Assembly: GCF_007744075.1 (NCBI RefSeq)
Contig: NZ_CP036266.1
Span: 5,627,748 to 5,691,747, forward strand
Origin: Gimesia chilikensis
Lineage (GTDB): Bacteria > Planctomycetota > Planctomycetia > Planctomycetales > Planctomycetaceae
Direction of reading: 5' to 3'
Length of the DNA stretch: 64,000 nucleotides
The translations under genes were made by a program, and so were the position numbers. Below, piece by piece: positions 17,147-26,756 of the stretch (position 1 is the first letter of the stretch; every line of letters begins with the position of its first letter). The notes below the pieces were generated by a model. That model was not told the origin of the DNA. It did not search any database and saw nothing but the letters and a program-made list of their open reading frames with translations.

Positions 17147-18775
17147 ATGCAACGCAGTAAACTGATTATCATCCCTGTTGTCGTGCTGTCGATGATGCTG
17201 GCCATCGCCGCCTTCCTGTTCCACTGGACCATCGACCGCATTTACGTCCCCGAAGGACAAAGCCTGCAGCTCCGCTACAAAGGTCCGCTGATCTTTGGAG
17301 ATCGAATTCAGGCCGAGCCCGGTATGTGGGCCAAAGAAGGCCAGATGGGCATCCTCGAAAAAATGCGTGGCCCCGGACGGCACTTCTACTGCCCCATCTG
17401 GTGGGAACGCAAACTCGTCGATGACGTGGTCATCAAGCCGGGTGAAATCGGGGAAGTCACCTGTAAACTCGGAAAGAACCAGGAAGGGGCCAACTTCCTC
17501 GTCGACGGCGACATCGGACACACAGAATATAAAGGGGTGCTCCGCAAGGTGCTGCACCCGGGCCGCTATCGTGTGAATCCCTACGGCTACACAGTCGAAG
17601 TCAAAAAACGAATCGACTTCACCTCGGGACAGTCCCAGAAAGTCGCTGGCTGGGTCGAGATCCCCACCGGTTACGTCGGTGTGGTCACGCAGCTCTCTGA
17701 CAATCAGGCGACCGGCGTGAAGAAAGGCGTTCAGGACAAAGTGCTGCCCCCGGGTAACTATCCCGTCAATGGTCGCGAACAGCAGATCGACATCGTCGAG
17801 ATCGGCTACCGTCACAGTACTATCTCCGTGGAAGTCAAACATGACGAACTGGGGGAAACGGTTGTAGACGAAAACGGAGAACCCCAGATTTCCGATCCCC
17901 GCAGCGGAATCGCCTTCCCCAGTGCGGATGGCTTCCCGATCCATATCGACTTCACCGGGATCTGGGGGCTGATGCCCGACCAGGCGGCTCACGCCGTCCG
18001 GACGTTCGGAAACGTCGACCAGGTCGAAAAGAAAGTCGTCCTGCCACAGATCGAATCGATCTGTCGTAACAATGGTTCCGAATACAAGGCAGTCCAGCTG
18101 CTGGTAGGCAGCGATCGTGAAGTTTACCAGAAGACCTGCCTCGACCAGTTCCACAGTGTCCTGGACGACAAGGAGATCACCCTGCTCTACGGCCTGGTGC
18201 GGCATGTCTACATTCCCAAACAGGTCCGCGAACCGATCCAGCGGGCTTTCATCGCCGATGAATTGAAACTCACCCGCGAAGAAGAACAGTCCACCGCCAA
18301 AGAAGAAGCCCGACTCCGGGAAGCCGAAAACAAAGTTGAACTGGCCACCGACACCGTAAATGCCGACACGGAAAAGCAGGTGGAAGAAGCCAAGGCCGGC
18401 GGTCAGCGTGAAGCGGCCAAGATCGAAGCGGAAACCGAAAAGCTGGTCGCCGCCATCGACAAAGAGACCGAAGAACTGAAAGCCCAGGCTGTAACCATTC
18501 TGGGGGAAGCGACCAACGAAGGGAAGAAGATGGTTGAGGAAGCCAAATCAGACCGCTTCCGTCTGGCCGTCGATGCCTTCGGTTCTCCCCAGGCATACAA
18601 CAACTGGTACTTTGCCACCAACCTGCCCGACAATGTCGAACTGAACTTTCTCTACGCAGGTGAAGGAACGCTCTGGACCGACATGAATAAAGCCAACGGT
18701 GGTTTCGGCGTCCGTGGCATCATTCCACTCAAGTCGGATTCAACCGCTCCCACGCAGCAGCGACCAACCCGCTAA
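17147..18775 (+). CDS. SPFH/band 7 membrane protein, partner of the upstream gene
   Basis: This 542-residue protein has an N-terminal transmembrane helix (about residues 6-27), repeated beta modules containing G-R-H/Y-x-x-x-P, an SPFH core (about 170-365) and a charged coiled coil (about 365-470). The ATG at 17147 is used rather than 17132 because GGAGAG falls seven bases before it. It has the same domain order as the gene upstream but is clearly diverged, so this is an old duplication. A strong intrinsic terminator follows, so the two SPFH genes form a bicistronic unit. It probably sits in the inner membrane with the coiled coil projecting from it. Confidence 0.9.
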   Translation: MQRSKLIIIPVVVLSMMLAIAAFLFHWTIDRIYVPEGQSLQLRYKGPLIFGDRIQAEPGMWAKEGQMGILEKMRGPGRHFYCPIWWERKLVDDVVIKPGEIGEVTCKLGKNQEGANFLVDGDIGHTEYKGVLRKVLHPGRYRVNPYGYTVEVKKRIDFTSGQSQKVAGWVEIPTGYVGVVTQLSDNQATGVKKGVQDKVLPPGNYPVNGREQQIDIVEIGYRHSTISVEVKHDELGETVVDENGEPQISDPRSGIAFPSADGFPIHIDFTGIWGLMPDQAAHAVRTFGNVDQVEKKVVLPQIESICRNNGSEYKAVQLLVGSDREVYQKTCLDQFHSVLDDKEITLLYGLVRHVYIPKQVREPIQRAFIADELKLTREEEQSTAKEEARLREAENKVELATDTVNADTEKQVEEAKAGGQREAAKIEAETEKLVAAIDKETEELKAQAVTILGEATNEGKKMVEEAKSDRFRLAVDAFGSPQAYNNWYFATNLPDNVELNFLYAGEGTLWTDMNKANGGFGVRGIIPLKSDSTAPTQQRPTR

Positions 18776-18783
18776 GGCCTGCC

Positions 18784-18847
18784 CACGGGAAACAGACAGG
18801 CGCTTTCCATCAGGAACCCGCCTGCTCTGTTTCCCGTGTTTTCTTTT
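18784..18847 (+). terminator. Intrinsic terminator after the SPFH pair
   Basis: CACGGGAAACAG (18784-18795) pairs perfectly with CTGTTTCCCGTG (18827-18838), and CAGGCG/CGCCTG extend the stem inside. TTTTCTTTT follows at 18839-18847. Confidence 0.9.
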
Positions 18848-19000
18848 CCAGCTTGAGCCAGACGCTGGACTCTTGCCATCCAATCAGAGTCCCTCTCTCC
18901 CATCCCGATTCTGGACGAAGTCTTCTCGAATGGGTAAACTGAACAGGATGTCGGCAGCGACTTACTTCTCACGTACTATCGAGAATCGACAGGTGCTCTC

Positions 19001-19420
19001 ATGTCACAACTTCCCTGGAAGCCCATCCGGGTCCGCAACATCGAACAGCAGATCGATCAGGCCTTCGACGATCTACTCCACGGCCAGTGGGGCATCTGCG
19101 GCCCCTCGGGAGGCTGGCAACCCGAAATCGATATTTATGAAACCCCGGACTCCTATTTCGTAGAAGCCGATATCCCCGGCGTCCCCACGGATGAAATTCA
19201 TATCGAAGTCACCCCGCATACCCTCATTATCTCAGGCTGGCGTCAGTCCGGCTGTGTTGAGAAATCTGCCCAGGGGGTCTGCATCGAACGCCGCAAAGGC
19301 AGTTTTTTCCGTCGCTTCCCGCTCGAACACGCCGTCGACCCACATCGGGTGGAACGGGAAAACAAAGCGGGCACCCTGACATTGAGAATCCCCAAACAGA
19401 AACTGAAATCACAACCCTAG
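19001..19420 (+). CDS. Hsp20/alpha-crystallin small heat shock protein
   Basis: This 139-residue ATP-independent holdase binds unfolding proteins. The alpha-crystallin domain covers about residues 42-135, with P-E-I-D-I-Y-E-T, the A-D-I-P-G-V strand, F-F-R-R-F-P-L and A-G-T-L-T-L-R-I-P-K near the end. The short N-terminal arm is typical of class A bacterial Hsp20. The C-terminal I-x-I anchor is weak. The Lon-like protease starts 26 bases downstream, so holdase and protease are probably co-transcribed. No CIRCE element was seen upstream. Confidence 0.93.
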   Translation: MSQLPWKPIRVRNIEQQIDQAFDDLLHGQWGICGPSGGWQPEIDIYETPDSYFVEADIPGVPTDEIHIEVTPHTLIISGWRQSGCVEKSAQGVCIERRKGSFFRRFPLEHAVDPHRVERENKAGTLTLRIPKQKLKSQP

Positions 19421-19446
19421 TCTTTGACTGATCTGGTGAGGAATGC

Positions 19447-21921
19447 ATGACGGACACTCCGCAGTATCGCGCGCTCAGCGCTGACGAAGTCACTCTCGAT
19501 ATCGATCCCAAGTCGTTCGGATTCAAAACCACGAAAGAACTGGAACCGCTGACGGATATCATCGGTCAGCCCCGCGCCTTAAAGGCCCTGGATTTGGGGA
19601 CGGGAATCAAACATCCGAATTACCATATCTACATCTCCGGCCTGGTCGGCACCGGTCGGACTGAGCTCATCACCCATGCCGTCCGGCAGCGCGTACTCGA
19701 CGATTCGATTCCCGACGACTGGGTCTATTTGAATAACTTCGATGAACCCGATTGCCCGCATGCCATCAACCTACCCGCCGGCCAGGGGATCCAGCTGCGT
19801 CAGGAGATGGAAGACCTGATCGAACAACTGCAGGAACTGCTCCCCAAGGCGTTTAAAGAAGAAGATTTCGGCAAGGAAAAAGAGAGACTCCGCCAGGTCT
19901 ACCGCAAACGGGGTGACGAAGTTTTCGACAAACTGCAGAAGCTGGCCGGTGAACACAACATGACCGTACAACAGCTCCCCGACGGTCAGATGCTGTTTAT
20001 CCCGCTCACCGAGGGTCGCCCCATGACCCAGGAAGAGATTGAGAAGCTCACTCCGGAGCAGATGCAGGAAATTGAAAGCCATCAGGATGAACTCGTCGAG
20101 ATGGCCGGTCGGGTCCTGCAGGAACAACGGGAAATCCAGCGACAACTGTCAACGGACGTTCGCGAAGTCGCCCGTAAGTTTGCCACGCAGATCATCGAAC
20201 CGATGGTCACGGACCTGCAACAGAAATTCGAGTCCCCGCGACTCAAGGAATGGTTCCCCCGTTTCAAGCAGCACGTCATCGAACATCTCAACCTGTTCCG
20301 CGACATTTCAGACATGCCTCCCCAGATGGCGCAGATGATGGCTGCTGAAGGACAGGATGCGCAGCAGCGCTTCCTCGAATATCGCGTCAATGTGGTCGTC
20401 GACAACAGCCAGCTTAAAGAGCCGCCAATCATCGTTGAGGATGCCCCCAACTACCGCAACCTGTTTGGTACCATTGAACGCATCGTCGACCGGGCCGGCC
20501 GCATGATGACCAATTTCACCCGGATCAAATCCGGCAGTCTGCACAAAGCTAACGGGGGTTACCTGGTCATCAATCTCATGGATGCCCTGGTCGAACCATT
20601 CGTCTGGAAAGAACTCAAACGCACGCTCAAAAGCCGTTCCCTGGAAATCCAGATCCAGGACCCGTTTTCCATGTTTTCCTCCTCCGCTCTGCAGCCCGAG
20701 TCGATCCCCCTCAATATCCGACTCGTCGCGATGGGGGAACCGCTGATCTACCATCTGCTCTATCTGCACGATGAAGACTTCCGCGAGATTTTCCGCGTTA
20801 AAGCCGAGTTTGATACCGAAATCGACCGGAACGGTGAAACCGGGCAGATCTACGGCATGCTCGTGCGCCAGTTAAGCGACAGGGAAGGTCTGATTCCCTT
20901 CAATGCGGGTGCGGTCGCAGAACTGGTCCGCGTCGGTTCGCGTCTGGCAGACGATAAGAAAAAAGTGACCTCCATCTTCAGCCACGTCGCCGATGTCGCC
21001 CGCGAAGCCGGCTTCTGGGCCGAACAGGATAAGCAGAAAGTCGTCAAAGCGAAACACGTACATCAGGCGGTCCAGGAACGCATCTACCGTTCCGATCTGG
21101 TGGCCGAGAAGATCCGGGAGCTGATCTCCGATGGGACGCTGCTGTTTCAACTGGAAGGTTCCGAAACCAGTCAGGTCAACGGACTCGCCGTCGCCGATCT
21201 GGGAGACTACGCCTTCGGCCGCCCGTCTCGACTGACTGCCAGTGTTGGCGTCGGAACGGCAGGCATCATCAATATCGAACGGGAAAGCCGCTTGAGCGGG
21301 AATACCTACGACAAAAGCATGCTGATCCTGGAAGGGCTCCTGCGGAACCTCTACGCCAGCGAACAACCGTTGACCCTCTCCGCGAGTATCGCCATGGAAC
21401 AGAGCTACGGCGGTATCGATGGAGACAGTGCCACCGTCGCCGAGTTCCTCTGCCTGCTCAGCGCCATTTCAGAAGTCCCCCTTCGCCAGGATCTGGCCGT
21501 CACCGGTTCTGTCAACCAGTGGGGTGAAGTCCAGGCGATCGGCGGCGTCAATGAAAAGGTCGAAGGCTTCTTCGACGTCTGTCGAGCCCACGGGCTCACC
21601 GGAACACAGGGAGTCTGTATCCCCGTCTCCAACGTGCAGAATCTCGTCCTGCGTTCCGATGTCATCGACTCCATTCGAAAGAAACAGTTCCACATCTATG
21701 CCATCTCAAACGTGAACCAGGCCATTGAACTTTTCACCGGTCTGCCCGCCGGCGATATTTCCAATCCCAAAACGTTCCACGGCAAAGTCATGGACCGGCT
21801 TTCAGAAATTGCAGAGCTCCTGATCGAACAGAAAATGACCGACACCGGACGACTGCTCTGGATCCCCGGAACGCCGCTCGACATGCCCTCGGATCCCCGT
21901 CCCCCTCTCCCGGGAAATTGA
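19447..21921 (+). CDS. Lon-like ATP-dependent protease (AAA_32 / LonC type)
   Basis: This 824-residue protease has an AAA-type module and a C-terminal S16 Lon protease domain. The Walker A region reads G-L-V-G-T-G-R-T (residues 65-72), with Arg at the usual Lys. A helical insertion occupies about residues 115-300. The catalytic dyad is S661 (G-D-S-A) and K704 (N-E-K-V-E-G), 43 residues apart as in E. coli Lon. There is no Lon N-terminal domain, as in the AAA_32/YcbZ-like group. It follows the Hsp20 gene closely. The altered Walker A suggests reduced or non-standard ATP use, known from this subfamily. Confidence 0.92.
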   Translation: MTDTPQYRALSADEVTLDIDPKSFGFKTTKELEPLTDIIGQPRALKALDLGTGIKHPNYHIYISGLVGTGRTELITHAVRQRVLDDSIPDDWVYLNNFDEPDCPHAINLPAGQGIQLRQEMEDLIEQLQELLPKAFKEEDFGKEKERLRQVYRKRGDEVFDKLQKLAGEHNMTVQQLPDGQMLFIPLTEGRPMTQEEIEKLTPEQMQEIESHQDELVEMAGRVLQEQREIQRQLSTDVREVARKFATQIIEPMVTDLQQKFESPRLKEWFPRFKQHVIEHLNLFRDISDMPPQMAQMMAAEGQDAQQRFLEYRVNVVVDNSQLKEPPIIVEDAPNYRNLFGTIERIVDRAGRMMTNFTRIKSGSLHKANGGYLVINLMDALVEPFVWKELKRTLKSRSLEIQIQDPFSMFSSSALQPESIPLNIRLVAMGEPLIYHLLYLHDEDFREIFRVKAEFDTEIDRNGETGQIYGMLVRQLSDREGLIPFNAGAVAELVRVGSRLADDKKKVTSIFSHVADVAREAGFWAEQDKQKVVKAKHVHQAVQERIYRSDLVAEKIRELISDGTLLFQLEGSETSQVNGLAVADLGDYAFGRPSRLTASVGVGTAGIINIERESRLSGNTYDKSMLILEGLLRNLYASEQPLTLSASIAMEQSYGGIDGDSATVAEFLCLLSAISEVPLRQDLAVTGSVNQWGEVQAIGGVNEKVEGFFDVCRAHGLTGTQGVCIPVSNVQNLVLRSDVIDSIRKKQFHIYAISNVNQAIELFTGLPAGDISNPKTFHGKVMDRLSEIAELLIEQKMTDTGRLLWIPGTPLDMPSDPRPPLPGN

Positions 21922-22297
21922 ACGGACTCAATGACGCAGAGAGAACGATTGATCAGAACCCGGATGCCAAAAACCGCGCAGGCTCTGATTAGAAAACAGG
22001 CAAGCTGCGCCCCTCTCTTCAGTCAGCGGCGATCAAACCCCATTTTGCTCTTTTGTACAGAACCTGAATTCACTGATCTAACCTAAACACCTTCCAATAA
22101 GTGGTTTAGCATATGTATGACAGCAGCAGATCACATCAACCACTTTGCATATAATCAGTAAATTCGGTCCTCACAGAATCTCATGACGCTCAATTTAACT
22201 TTATTTTTTAATAATCGTTAAATATGGCATCCGCTTTGCATTTATGTCTCAGCAACTGAAATTTTCCCGCCTCATTTTCTTTCCCAGGAACCCACCA
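21922..22297. other. Intergenic region before the first DUF1559 gene
   Basis: This 376-base stretch has no gene. The AT-rich half nearest the prepilin gene (22080-22240) probably contains its promoter, but no confident -35/-10 or -24/-12 pair was found. No strong terminator is visible after the protease gene. Confidence 0.5.
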
Positions 22298-23299
22298 ATG
22301 TTGAAACGTACCCTCCCGAAACGTGGCTTTACGCTCATTGAGCTTCTGGTCGTGATCGCCATTATCGCGATTCTGATCGCCCTGCTCCTGCCGGCTGTCC
22401 AGCAGGCCCGCGAAGCAGCCCGCCGTTCCACCTGTAAGAACAACATGAAACAGCTGGGACTCGCACTCCACAATTACAACGATAATTTCCTGGCGCTCCC
22501 CATTGGAACACAAACCGGTTCCTACTCTAACTGGCGTGCTGCCATCCTGCCCTACATCGATCAGGCCAATGTCTACTCGCAGCTGACCCGTCCGAATGGT
22601 TACTGGGCCCACTCCGGTTTTCCGGGAAACACCATTTTGTATTCGGTCCGTATCCCCGTTTACAAATGTCCGTCCAACCCCTACGGCATGACCAACACAA
22701 CTGACTACACCCTGTCTGACAGCAACTCCGATCCCAGTCTGCAGAGTATGATCATCGACTACGTTGGTATCTCCGGTGCCACCCCCGACCCCGTGGGCCG
22801 CACCAGTGTCTGTACCGGTGACGTGCTGGCGAGCAGTTCCAGTAACTGTAACACCGGAATGATGATCCCCTACAAGAGCGTCCGTTTCCGTGACTGTACC
22901 GACGGAACATCGAATACCATCATCCTTGCTGAACAGTCTGGTCAGGTGAACGGAGCTCAGAAGGGTGCCAATGCACTGGGTGCCTGGCACGGCTGGGCCA
23001 ACGCCAGTCTCTCCACCTGGAATGCAGGCACGCCGCTGCCCCTCAGTTCGGGTGGCTACTGGTATGCAGCCGGAACCACGACCGTACGGAATCCTCCCAA
23101 TGCGTTCTGGACTTCCGGTGCACCAACTTACGCCAACAGTGCCTATTCCGCTAACACGGTACTCAACTCGCATCACGTGGGTGGCATTCACGCCGTGCTG
23201 ACCGATGGCTCCGTTCGCTTCCTGTCTGAAAACATCGACATGAACACACTCCGCCAACTGTGTGTACGTGACGACGGACAGGTCATCGGAGAATTTTAA
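22298..23299 (+). CDS. DUF1559 prepilin-like protein
   Basis: This 333-residue protein belongs to the planctomycete-expanded DUF1559 family. It begins with a type IV prepilin-like leader, [16 protein letters not shown], then the long hydrophobic helix and A-R-E-A-A-R-R. The C-terminus has the family H-x-G-G-x-H-x-V-L-x-D-G-S-V-R-F element. The start at 22298 has AGGA nine bases upstream; an earlier in-frame ATG has no ribosome site. These proteins are secreted and surface-exposed, with function unknown. A terminator follows, then a lipoprotein gene, a pairing seen again at 37747-39159. Confidence 0.92.
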   Translation: MLKRTLPKRGFTLIELLVVIAIIAILIALLLPAVQQAREAARRSTCKNNMKQLGLALHNYNDNFLALPIGTQTGSYSNWRAAILPYIDQANVYSQLTRPNGYWAHSGFPGNTILYSVRIPVYKCPSNPYGMTNTTDYTLSDSNSDPSLQSMIIDYVGISGATPDPVGRTSVCTGDVLASSSSNCNTGMMIPYKSVRFRDCTDGTSNTIILAEQSGQVNGAQKGANALGAWHGWANASLSTWNAGTPLPLSSGGYWYAAGTTTVRNPPNAFWTSGAPTYANSAYSANTVLNSHHVGGIHAVLTDGSVRFLSENIDMNTLRQLCVRDDGQVIGEF

Positions 23300-23320
23300 T
23301 CCACACCTCTGACCAAACCC

Positions 23321-23349
23321 CCTCCCCCGAGACTCCGGTCCGGGGGAGG
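23321..23349 (+). terminator. Hairpin between DUF1559 gene and lipoprotein gene
   Basis: CCTCCCCCG (23321-23329) pairs with CGGGGGAGG (23341-23349) around an 11-base loop; only CTTTCCC follows. The stem is strong but the T-run is poor, so it may be partial and allow some readthrough. Confidence 0.6.
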
Positions 23350-23392
23350 CTTTCCCGCATGAGACCTCTCTTTTAATCTCCCTGGTATCACG

Positions 23393-23842
23393 ATGAACAA
23401 GTCCATCCTACGACATAGTGTCCGTTTCACCGCGTTAATCGCCGTCAGTCTCTTTCTGATCACCCTGAATACGGCCTGCAGTCGTACCCCGGGTGCAGAC
23501 AAGCCCCGCGGTGAAATCTCAATCACAATCACCAACGGTGGTGCGCCCGTATCCGAAGGGCAAGTCGACCTGGCCAACGAAGAGACGGGAGAAGGCGGAG
23601 GAGGCCCGCTGGATGAATCGGGAACAGCCACGATCGAAATGGTCGCCGTGGGGAAATACACGGTCACAATTAGTCCCCCACCACAAGAACCAATTGCTCC
23701 CGGCATGGATCAACCCGCGCCACAACCCAAAGAATACCCGAATATCCCCACGAAGGTTCGCAAGATTCAGACCAGTCCTCTGACCGTCGATGTGCAATCA
23801 GGGGCCAATGAATTCACCTTCGATCTCAAAGAGATCCATTAA
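23393..23842 (+). CDS. Small lipoprotein with transthyretin/carboxypeptidase-like domain
   Basis: This 149-residue secreted lipoprotein has a signal sequence at residues 1-28 and lipobox L-N-T-A-C. The mature part begins with G-E-I-S-I-T-I-T-N-G-G-A-P-V-S-E-G-Q-V, then G-T-A-T-I-E-M-V-A-V-G-K-Y-T-V, the pattern of transthyretin-like domains common in planctomycete lipoproteins. It lies 93 bases after the DUF1559 gene. A similar DUF1559-lipoprotein pair occurs at 37.7-39.2 kb. The exact function is unknown. Confidence 0.8.
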   Translation: MNKSILRHSVRFTALIAVSLFLITLNTACSRTPGADKPRGEISITITNGGAPVSEGQVDLANEETGEGGGGPLDESGTATIEMVAVGKYTVTISPPPQEPIAPGMDQPAPQPKEYPNIPTKVRKIQTSPLTVDVQSGANEFTFDLKEIH

Positions 23843-24227
23843 GCAGACCAGCATTCCGTTTTCGCAACAGCACGAATAATTGTCTGCATCTCTGTAAGAT
23901 CGCACAGCTGGTCTAGCCGAATTGGATTTCTCTGGTAAGATAGGTATCGTCAATCGAGACAGCTCACTCTGTGAATCACAGTTTTGGAGTCGGCAATTAC
24001 GGTTTTTGTTTAATCCCTTGCTGCGCGATAAATAGGCATGACATTCTTCGCCTGCTGACTTCCTGCGCGAGATTTTGAACAATCAGGCACCAAAAGCTGT
24101 GATTTCATCATAGATTCAGGCAATCAACGATTACTTGATGTGTACGGCACGCAATCTGCTTAAAACTTAAGGCAGACAGAAAACCCCGTAGCAATTCCAA
24201 CTAGAAGGCTCGTTGAGGAATCGTCAG
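23843..24227. other. Intergenic region before the ATP-grasp cluster
   Basis: This 385-base region has no gene. It contains a candidate sigma-54 promoter at 24145-24160 and is otherwise AT-rich. No terminator for the lipoprotein gene and no activator palindrome stood out. Confidence 0.5.
24145..24160 (+). promoter_or_regulatory. Candidate sigma-54 promoter of the ATP-grasp cluster
   Basis: The sequence CGGCACGCAATCTGCT has GG-N10-GC spacing and a full GGCACG -24 element; the -12 is CTGCT, one base off TTGCT. The predicted transcription start near 24171 gives a leader of about 57 bases to the ATG at 24228. Confidence 0.55.
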
Positions 24228-25712
24228 ATGAGGTTAGCTCCCTATCAGTCTATAGACTGTTTCGATGAAATGTTTGCGCCCGATGGCCAGCCCCGGCCCA
24301 GCGGCAAAAAGTTTGTGGAACGTCTGCAGACCCTGACCGAAGGCAGTCTGCAGCAACGCCAGAAAGCAGCCGAGCTCTCCCTGCAGAACATGGGGATCAC
24401 CTTCAACGTCTACGGACATGAAGCGGGCACCGAAAAAGTCTGGCCCTTCGATCTGCTCCCCCGCATCATCGACGCCCATGAGTGGGAGGTCGTCGAAAGC
24501 GGACTCAAGCAGCGCATCCACGCCTTGAACCTCTTCATTAACGATGTCTACAACGACTGCAAGATCTTCAAAGACAAAGCTGTTCCCGAAGACCTGATCC
24601 GCAGCTCGAAAACACTTCGCCAACAGTGTCAAGGCTATCAGCCTCCCCAGGGAGTCTGGTGCCACATCACCGGCGTCGACCTCATCCGTGATGCCGATGG
24701 ACAGATCTACGTTCTCGAAGACAACCTTCGCTGTCCCTCCGGCGTCTCCTACGTGCTGGAAAACCGCGAACTGATGAAGCGGACCTTCGCCCCCGTCTTT
24801 CAGGGCATGTCTGTCGCTCCCATCGAAGACTACAACGAACAGCTGCTCAAAACACTGCTCGACTGTGCCCCCGAAGGCGTCAGCGATCCCACCGCGGTCG
24901 TACTGACTCCAGGCATCTATAACTCGGCTTACTTCGAACACACCTTCCTCGCCCAGCAGATGGGCGTCGAACTCGTTCAGGGTACCGACCTGTTCGTGGA
25001 AGACGGCTATGTCTTCATGAAGACCACACAGGGACCGCGTCGCGTCGACGTCATCTATCGCCGCATCGACGATGACTTCCTGGATCCGAAATGTTTCCGT
25101 TCCGATTCCGCTCTCGGCGTCGAGAACCTGATGGAAGTCTGTCGCGCCGGTCGCGTCACCCTGGCGAATGCACCGGGAACAGGCGTCGCTGACGATAAAG
25201 CCGTCTACGCCTACGTGCCGCAGATCATCAAATACTACCTGGGGGAAGAAGCCATTCTGCCGAATGTACCGACTTACCTCTGTTCTGATCAGAAACAGCG
25301 CGATCACGTACTGGCGAACCTGGATCAGCTGGTTGTGAAACCCACCAACGAATCAGGGGGCTACGGTATCCTGATGGGGCCTCAGTCCTCACAGGCAGAA
25401 CGTGATAAATGTGCCGACGCCATTCGTGCCAATCCCCGCGAGTGGATTGCCCAACCCATGTTGAAACTCTCAACCGTCCCCACCCTGATCGGCGATGAAC
25501 TTTGCCCCAGACATGTGGACCTGCGACCGTTTGTGCTCTGCGGAAAAGATATTTACGTAATGCCGGGAGGCTTGACGCGTGTAGCGCTGCGAGAAGGATC
25601 AATGGTCGTTAACTCTTCACAGGGGGGAGGCAGCAAAGATACGTGGATTCTGCGAAACGGACACACGCTGTCTGATCCGCATTTTTCACCCGCAGCTCTG
25701 GAGAAGATTTGA
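24228..25712 (+). CDS. Circularly permuted ATP-grasp protein
   Basis: This 494-residue protein belongs to the circularly permuted ATP-grasp family, predicted from comparative work to form peptide or amide bonds from a carboxylate and an amine with ATP. Features seen are D-E-M-F near the N-terminus, D-L-I-R-D-A-D-G and [14 protein letters not shown] in the middle, a [11 protein letters not shown] region and [10 protein letters not shown] late. I chose the ATG at 24228 because GAGGAA lies seven bases upstream. Its stop shares a base with the next start. It heads a five-gene cluster with alpha-E and transglutaminase partners. The product is unknown. Confidence 0.9.
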   Translation: MRLAPYQSIDCFDEMFAPDGQPRPSGKKFVERLQTLTEGSLQQRQKAAELSLQNMGITFNVYGHEAGTEKVWPFDLLPRIIDAHEWEVVESGLKQRIHALNLFINDVYNDCKIFKDKAVPEDLIRSSKTLRQQCQGYQPPQGVWCHITGVDLIRDADGQIYVLEDNLRCPSGVSYVLENRELMKRTFAPVFQGMSVAPIEDYNEQLLKTLLDCAPEGVSDPTAVVLTPGIYNSAYFEHTFLAQQMGVELVQGTDLFVEDGYVFMKTTQGPRRVDVIYRRIDDDFLDPKCFRSDSALGVENLMEVCRAGRVTLANAPGTGVADDKAVYAYVPQIIKYYLGEEAILPNVPTYLCSDQKQRDHVLANLDQLVVKPTNESGGYGILMGPQSSQAERDKCADAIRANPREWIAQPMLKLSTVPTLIGDELCPRHVDLRPFVLCGKDIYVMPGGLTRVALREGSMVVNSSQGGGSKDTWILRNGHTLSDPHFSPAALEKI

Positions 25713-26701
25713 TGCTCAGTCGTGTCGCTAGTTCCGTTTACTGGTTAAGTCGCTATGTCGAACGTGCAGAAAACGTCGCGCGATTTATAGACGTCAACTA
25801 CAACCTCACCCTCGGAGAAACGGACACCCTCGCCAATCAGTGGGCGCCGCTCGTCTATACCACCGGAGATCAGGCTCCCTACGAAAAACTCTACGGCGAA
25901 CCCACGCGGGAAAACGTCCTCAAGTTTCTCTCGTTTGATAAGAAAAATCCGAACTCGATCATCTCCTGTGTCTCACTGGCGCGGGAAAACGCCCGCACCA
26001 TTCGTGAAATTATCCCCACAGTCGTCTGGGAACAGCTCAATCAGTTCTACTTCATGGTCCGCTCGGCAGCCAGTCAGCCCGGCCTGATGGATCAGCCACA
26101 GGAATTCTGTGAACGTGTCCGCCTCGCCAGTCACATGCTGGTTGGTGCCACTGATGCCACCATGTCGCATGGAGAAGCCTGGCATTTCTCCCGTACAGGT
26201 CGCCTGATTGAACGGGCCGACAAGACCTCGCGCATTGTCGATGTGCAGTACTATATCCTGCTGCCCGATGCCCGGGACGTGGGAAGTGCCCTCGACGTAG
26301 TCCGCTGGTCGGCCCTGCTCCGTTCCGCCAGTGCCCTGGCCATGTACCGCAGACAGTACGGCAAAATCACCCCCTCGCGCGTCGCGGACTTTCTGATTCT
26401 GGATACTCAGTTCCCCCGGGCAATGCACTTCTGCCTGCGGAAAGCTCAACAGTCACTGCGCTACATCACCGGCAGTACCGCGGGCACATTCCAGAACCTT
26501 GCCGAACAACGGATGGGGCTCTTATGTTCCAATATGGATTATACCAGCATCGATGACATCATCGATCAGGGACTGCACCAGTACATCGACGGGTTCCAAA
26601 AGCAGCTCAATCTGGTAGGCGAAGCGATTCAGGATGTATTCTTCACGCCACAATATCAGTCACAGGCATCCTCTACGCAAACGCAATCACAAACGGGTTG
26701 A
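25712..26701 (+). CDS. Alpha-E domain protein (DUF403)
   Basis: This 329-residue all-helical protein is of the alpha-E family, the near-constant partner of circularly permuted ATP-grasp proteins. The N-terminus, L-S-R-V-A-S-S-V-Y-W-L-S-R-Y-V-E-R-A-E-N, is the family signature; later G-R-L-I-E-R-A-D-K-T-S-R repeats a similar helix. The ATG overlaps the stop of the ATP-grasp gene by one base, so translation is coupled. Its role may be to hold a substrate or cofactor for the ATP-grasp enzyme. The same domain is fused to an ATP-grasp at 30267-32804. Confidence 0.9.
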   Translation: MLSRVASSVYWLSRYVERAENVARFIDVNYNLTLGETDTLANQWAPLVYTTGDQAPYEKLYGEPTRENVLKFLSFDKKNPNSIISCVSLARENARTIREIIPTVVWEQLNQFYFMVRSAASQPGLMDQPQEFCERVRLASHMLVGATDATMSHGEAWHFSRTGRLIERADKTSRIVDVQYYILLPDARDVGSALDVVRWSALLRSASALAMYRRQYGKITPSRVADFLILDTQFPRAMHFCLRKAQQSLRYITGSTAGTFQNLAEQRMGLLCSNMDYTSIDDIIDQGLHQYIDGFQKQLNLVGEAIQDVFFTPQYQSQASSTQTQSQTG

Positions 26702-26730
26702 TTTCTGCCCTCTATCCGGCAACCCCGTTT
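26691..26730 (+). terminator. Weak hairpin at the end of the alpha-E gene
   Basis: AAACGGGTTG (26691-26700) pairs with CAACCCCGTTT (26720-26730) with one extra C. It overlaps the last codons and precedes the large transglutaminase gene, so it could cause partial termination inside the cluster. Confidence 0.35.
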
Positions 26731-26756
26731 CAGTTAACACCGAATGATGAACCAAC

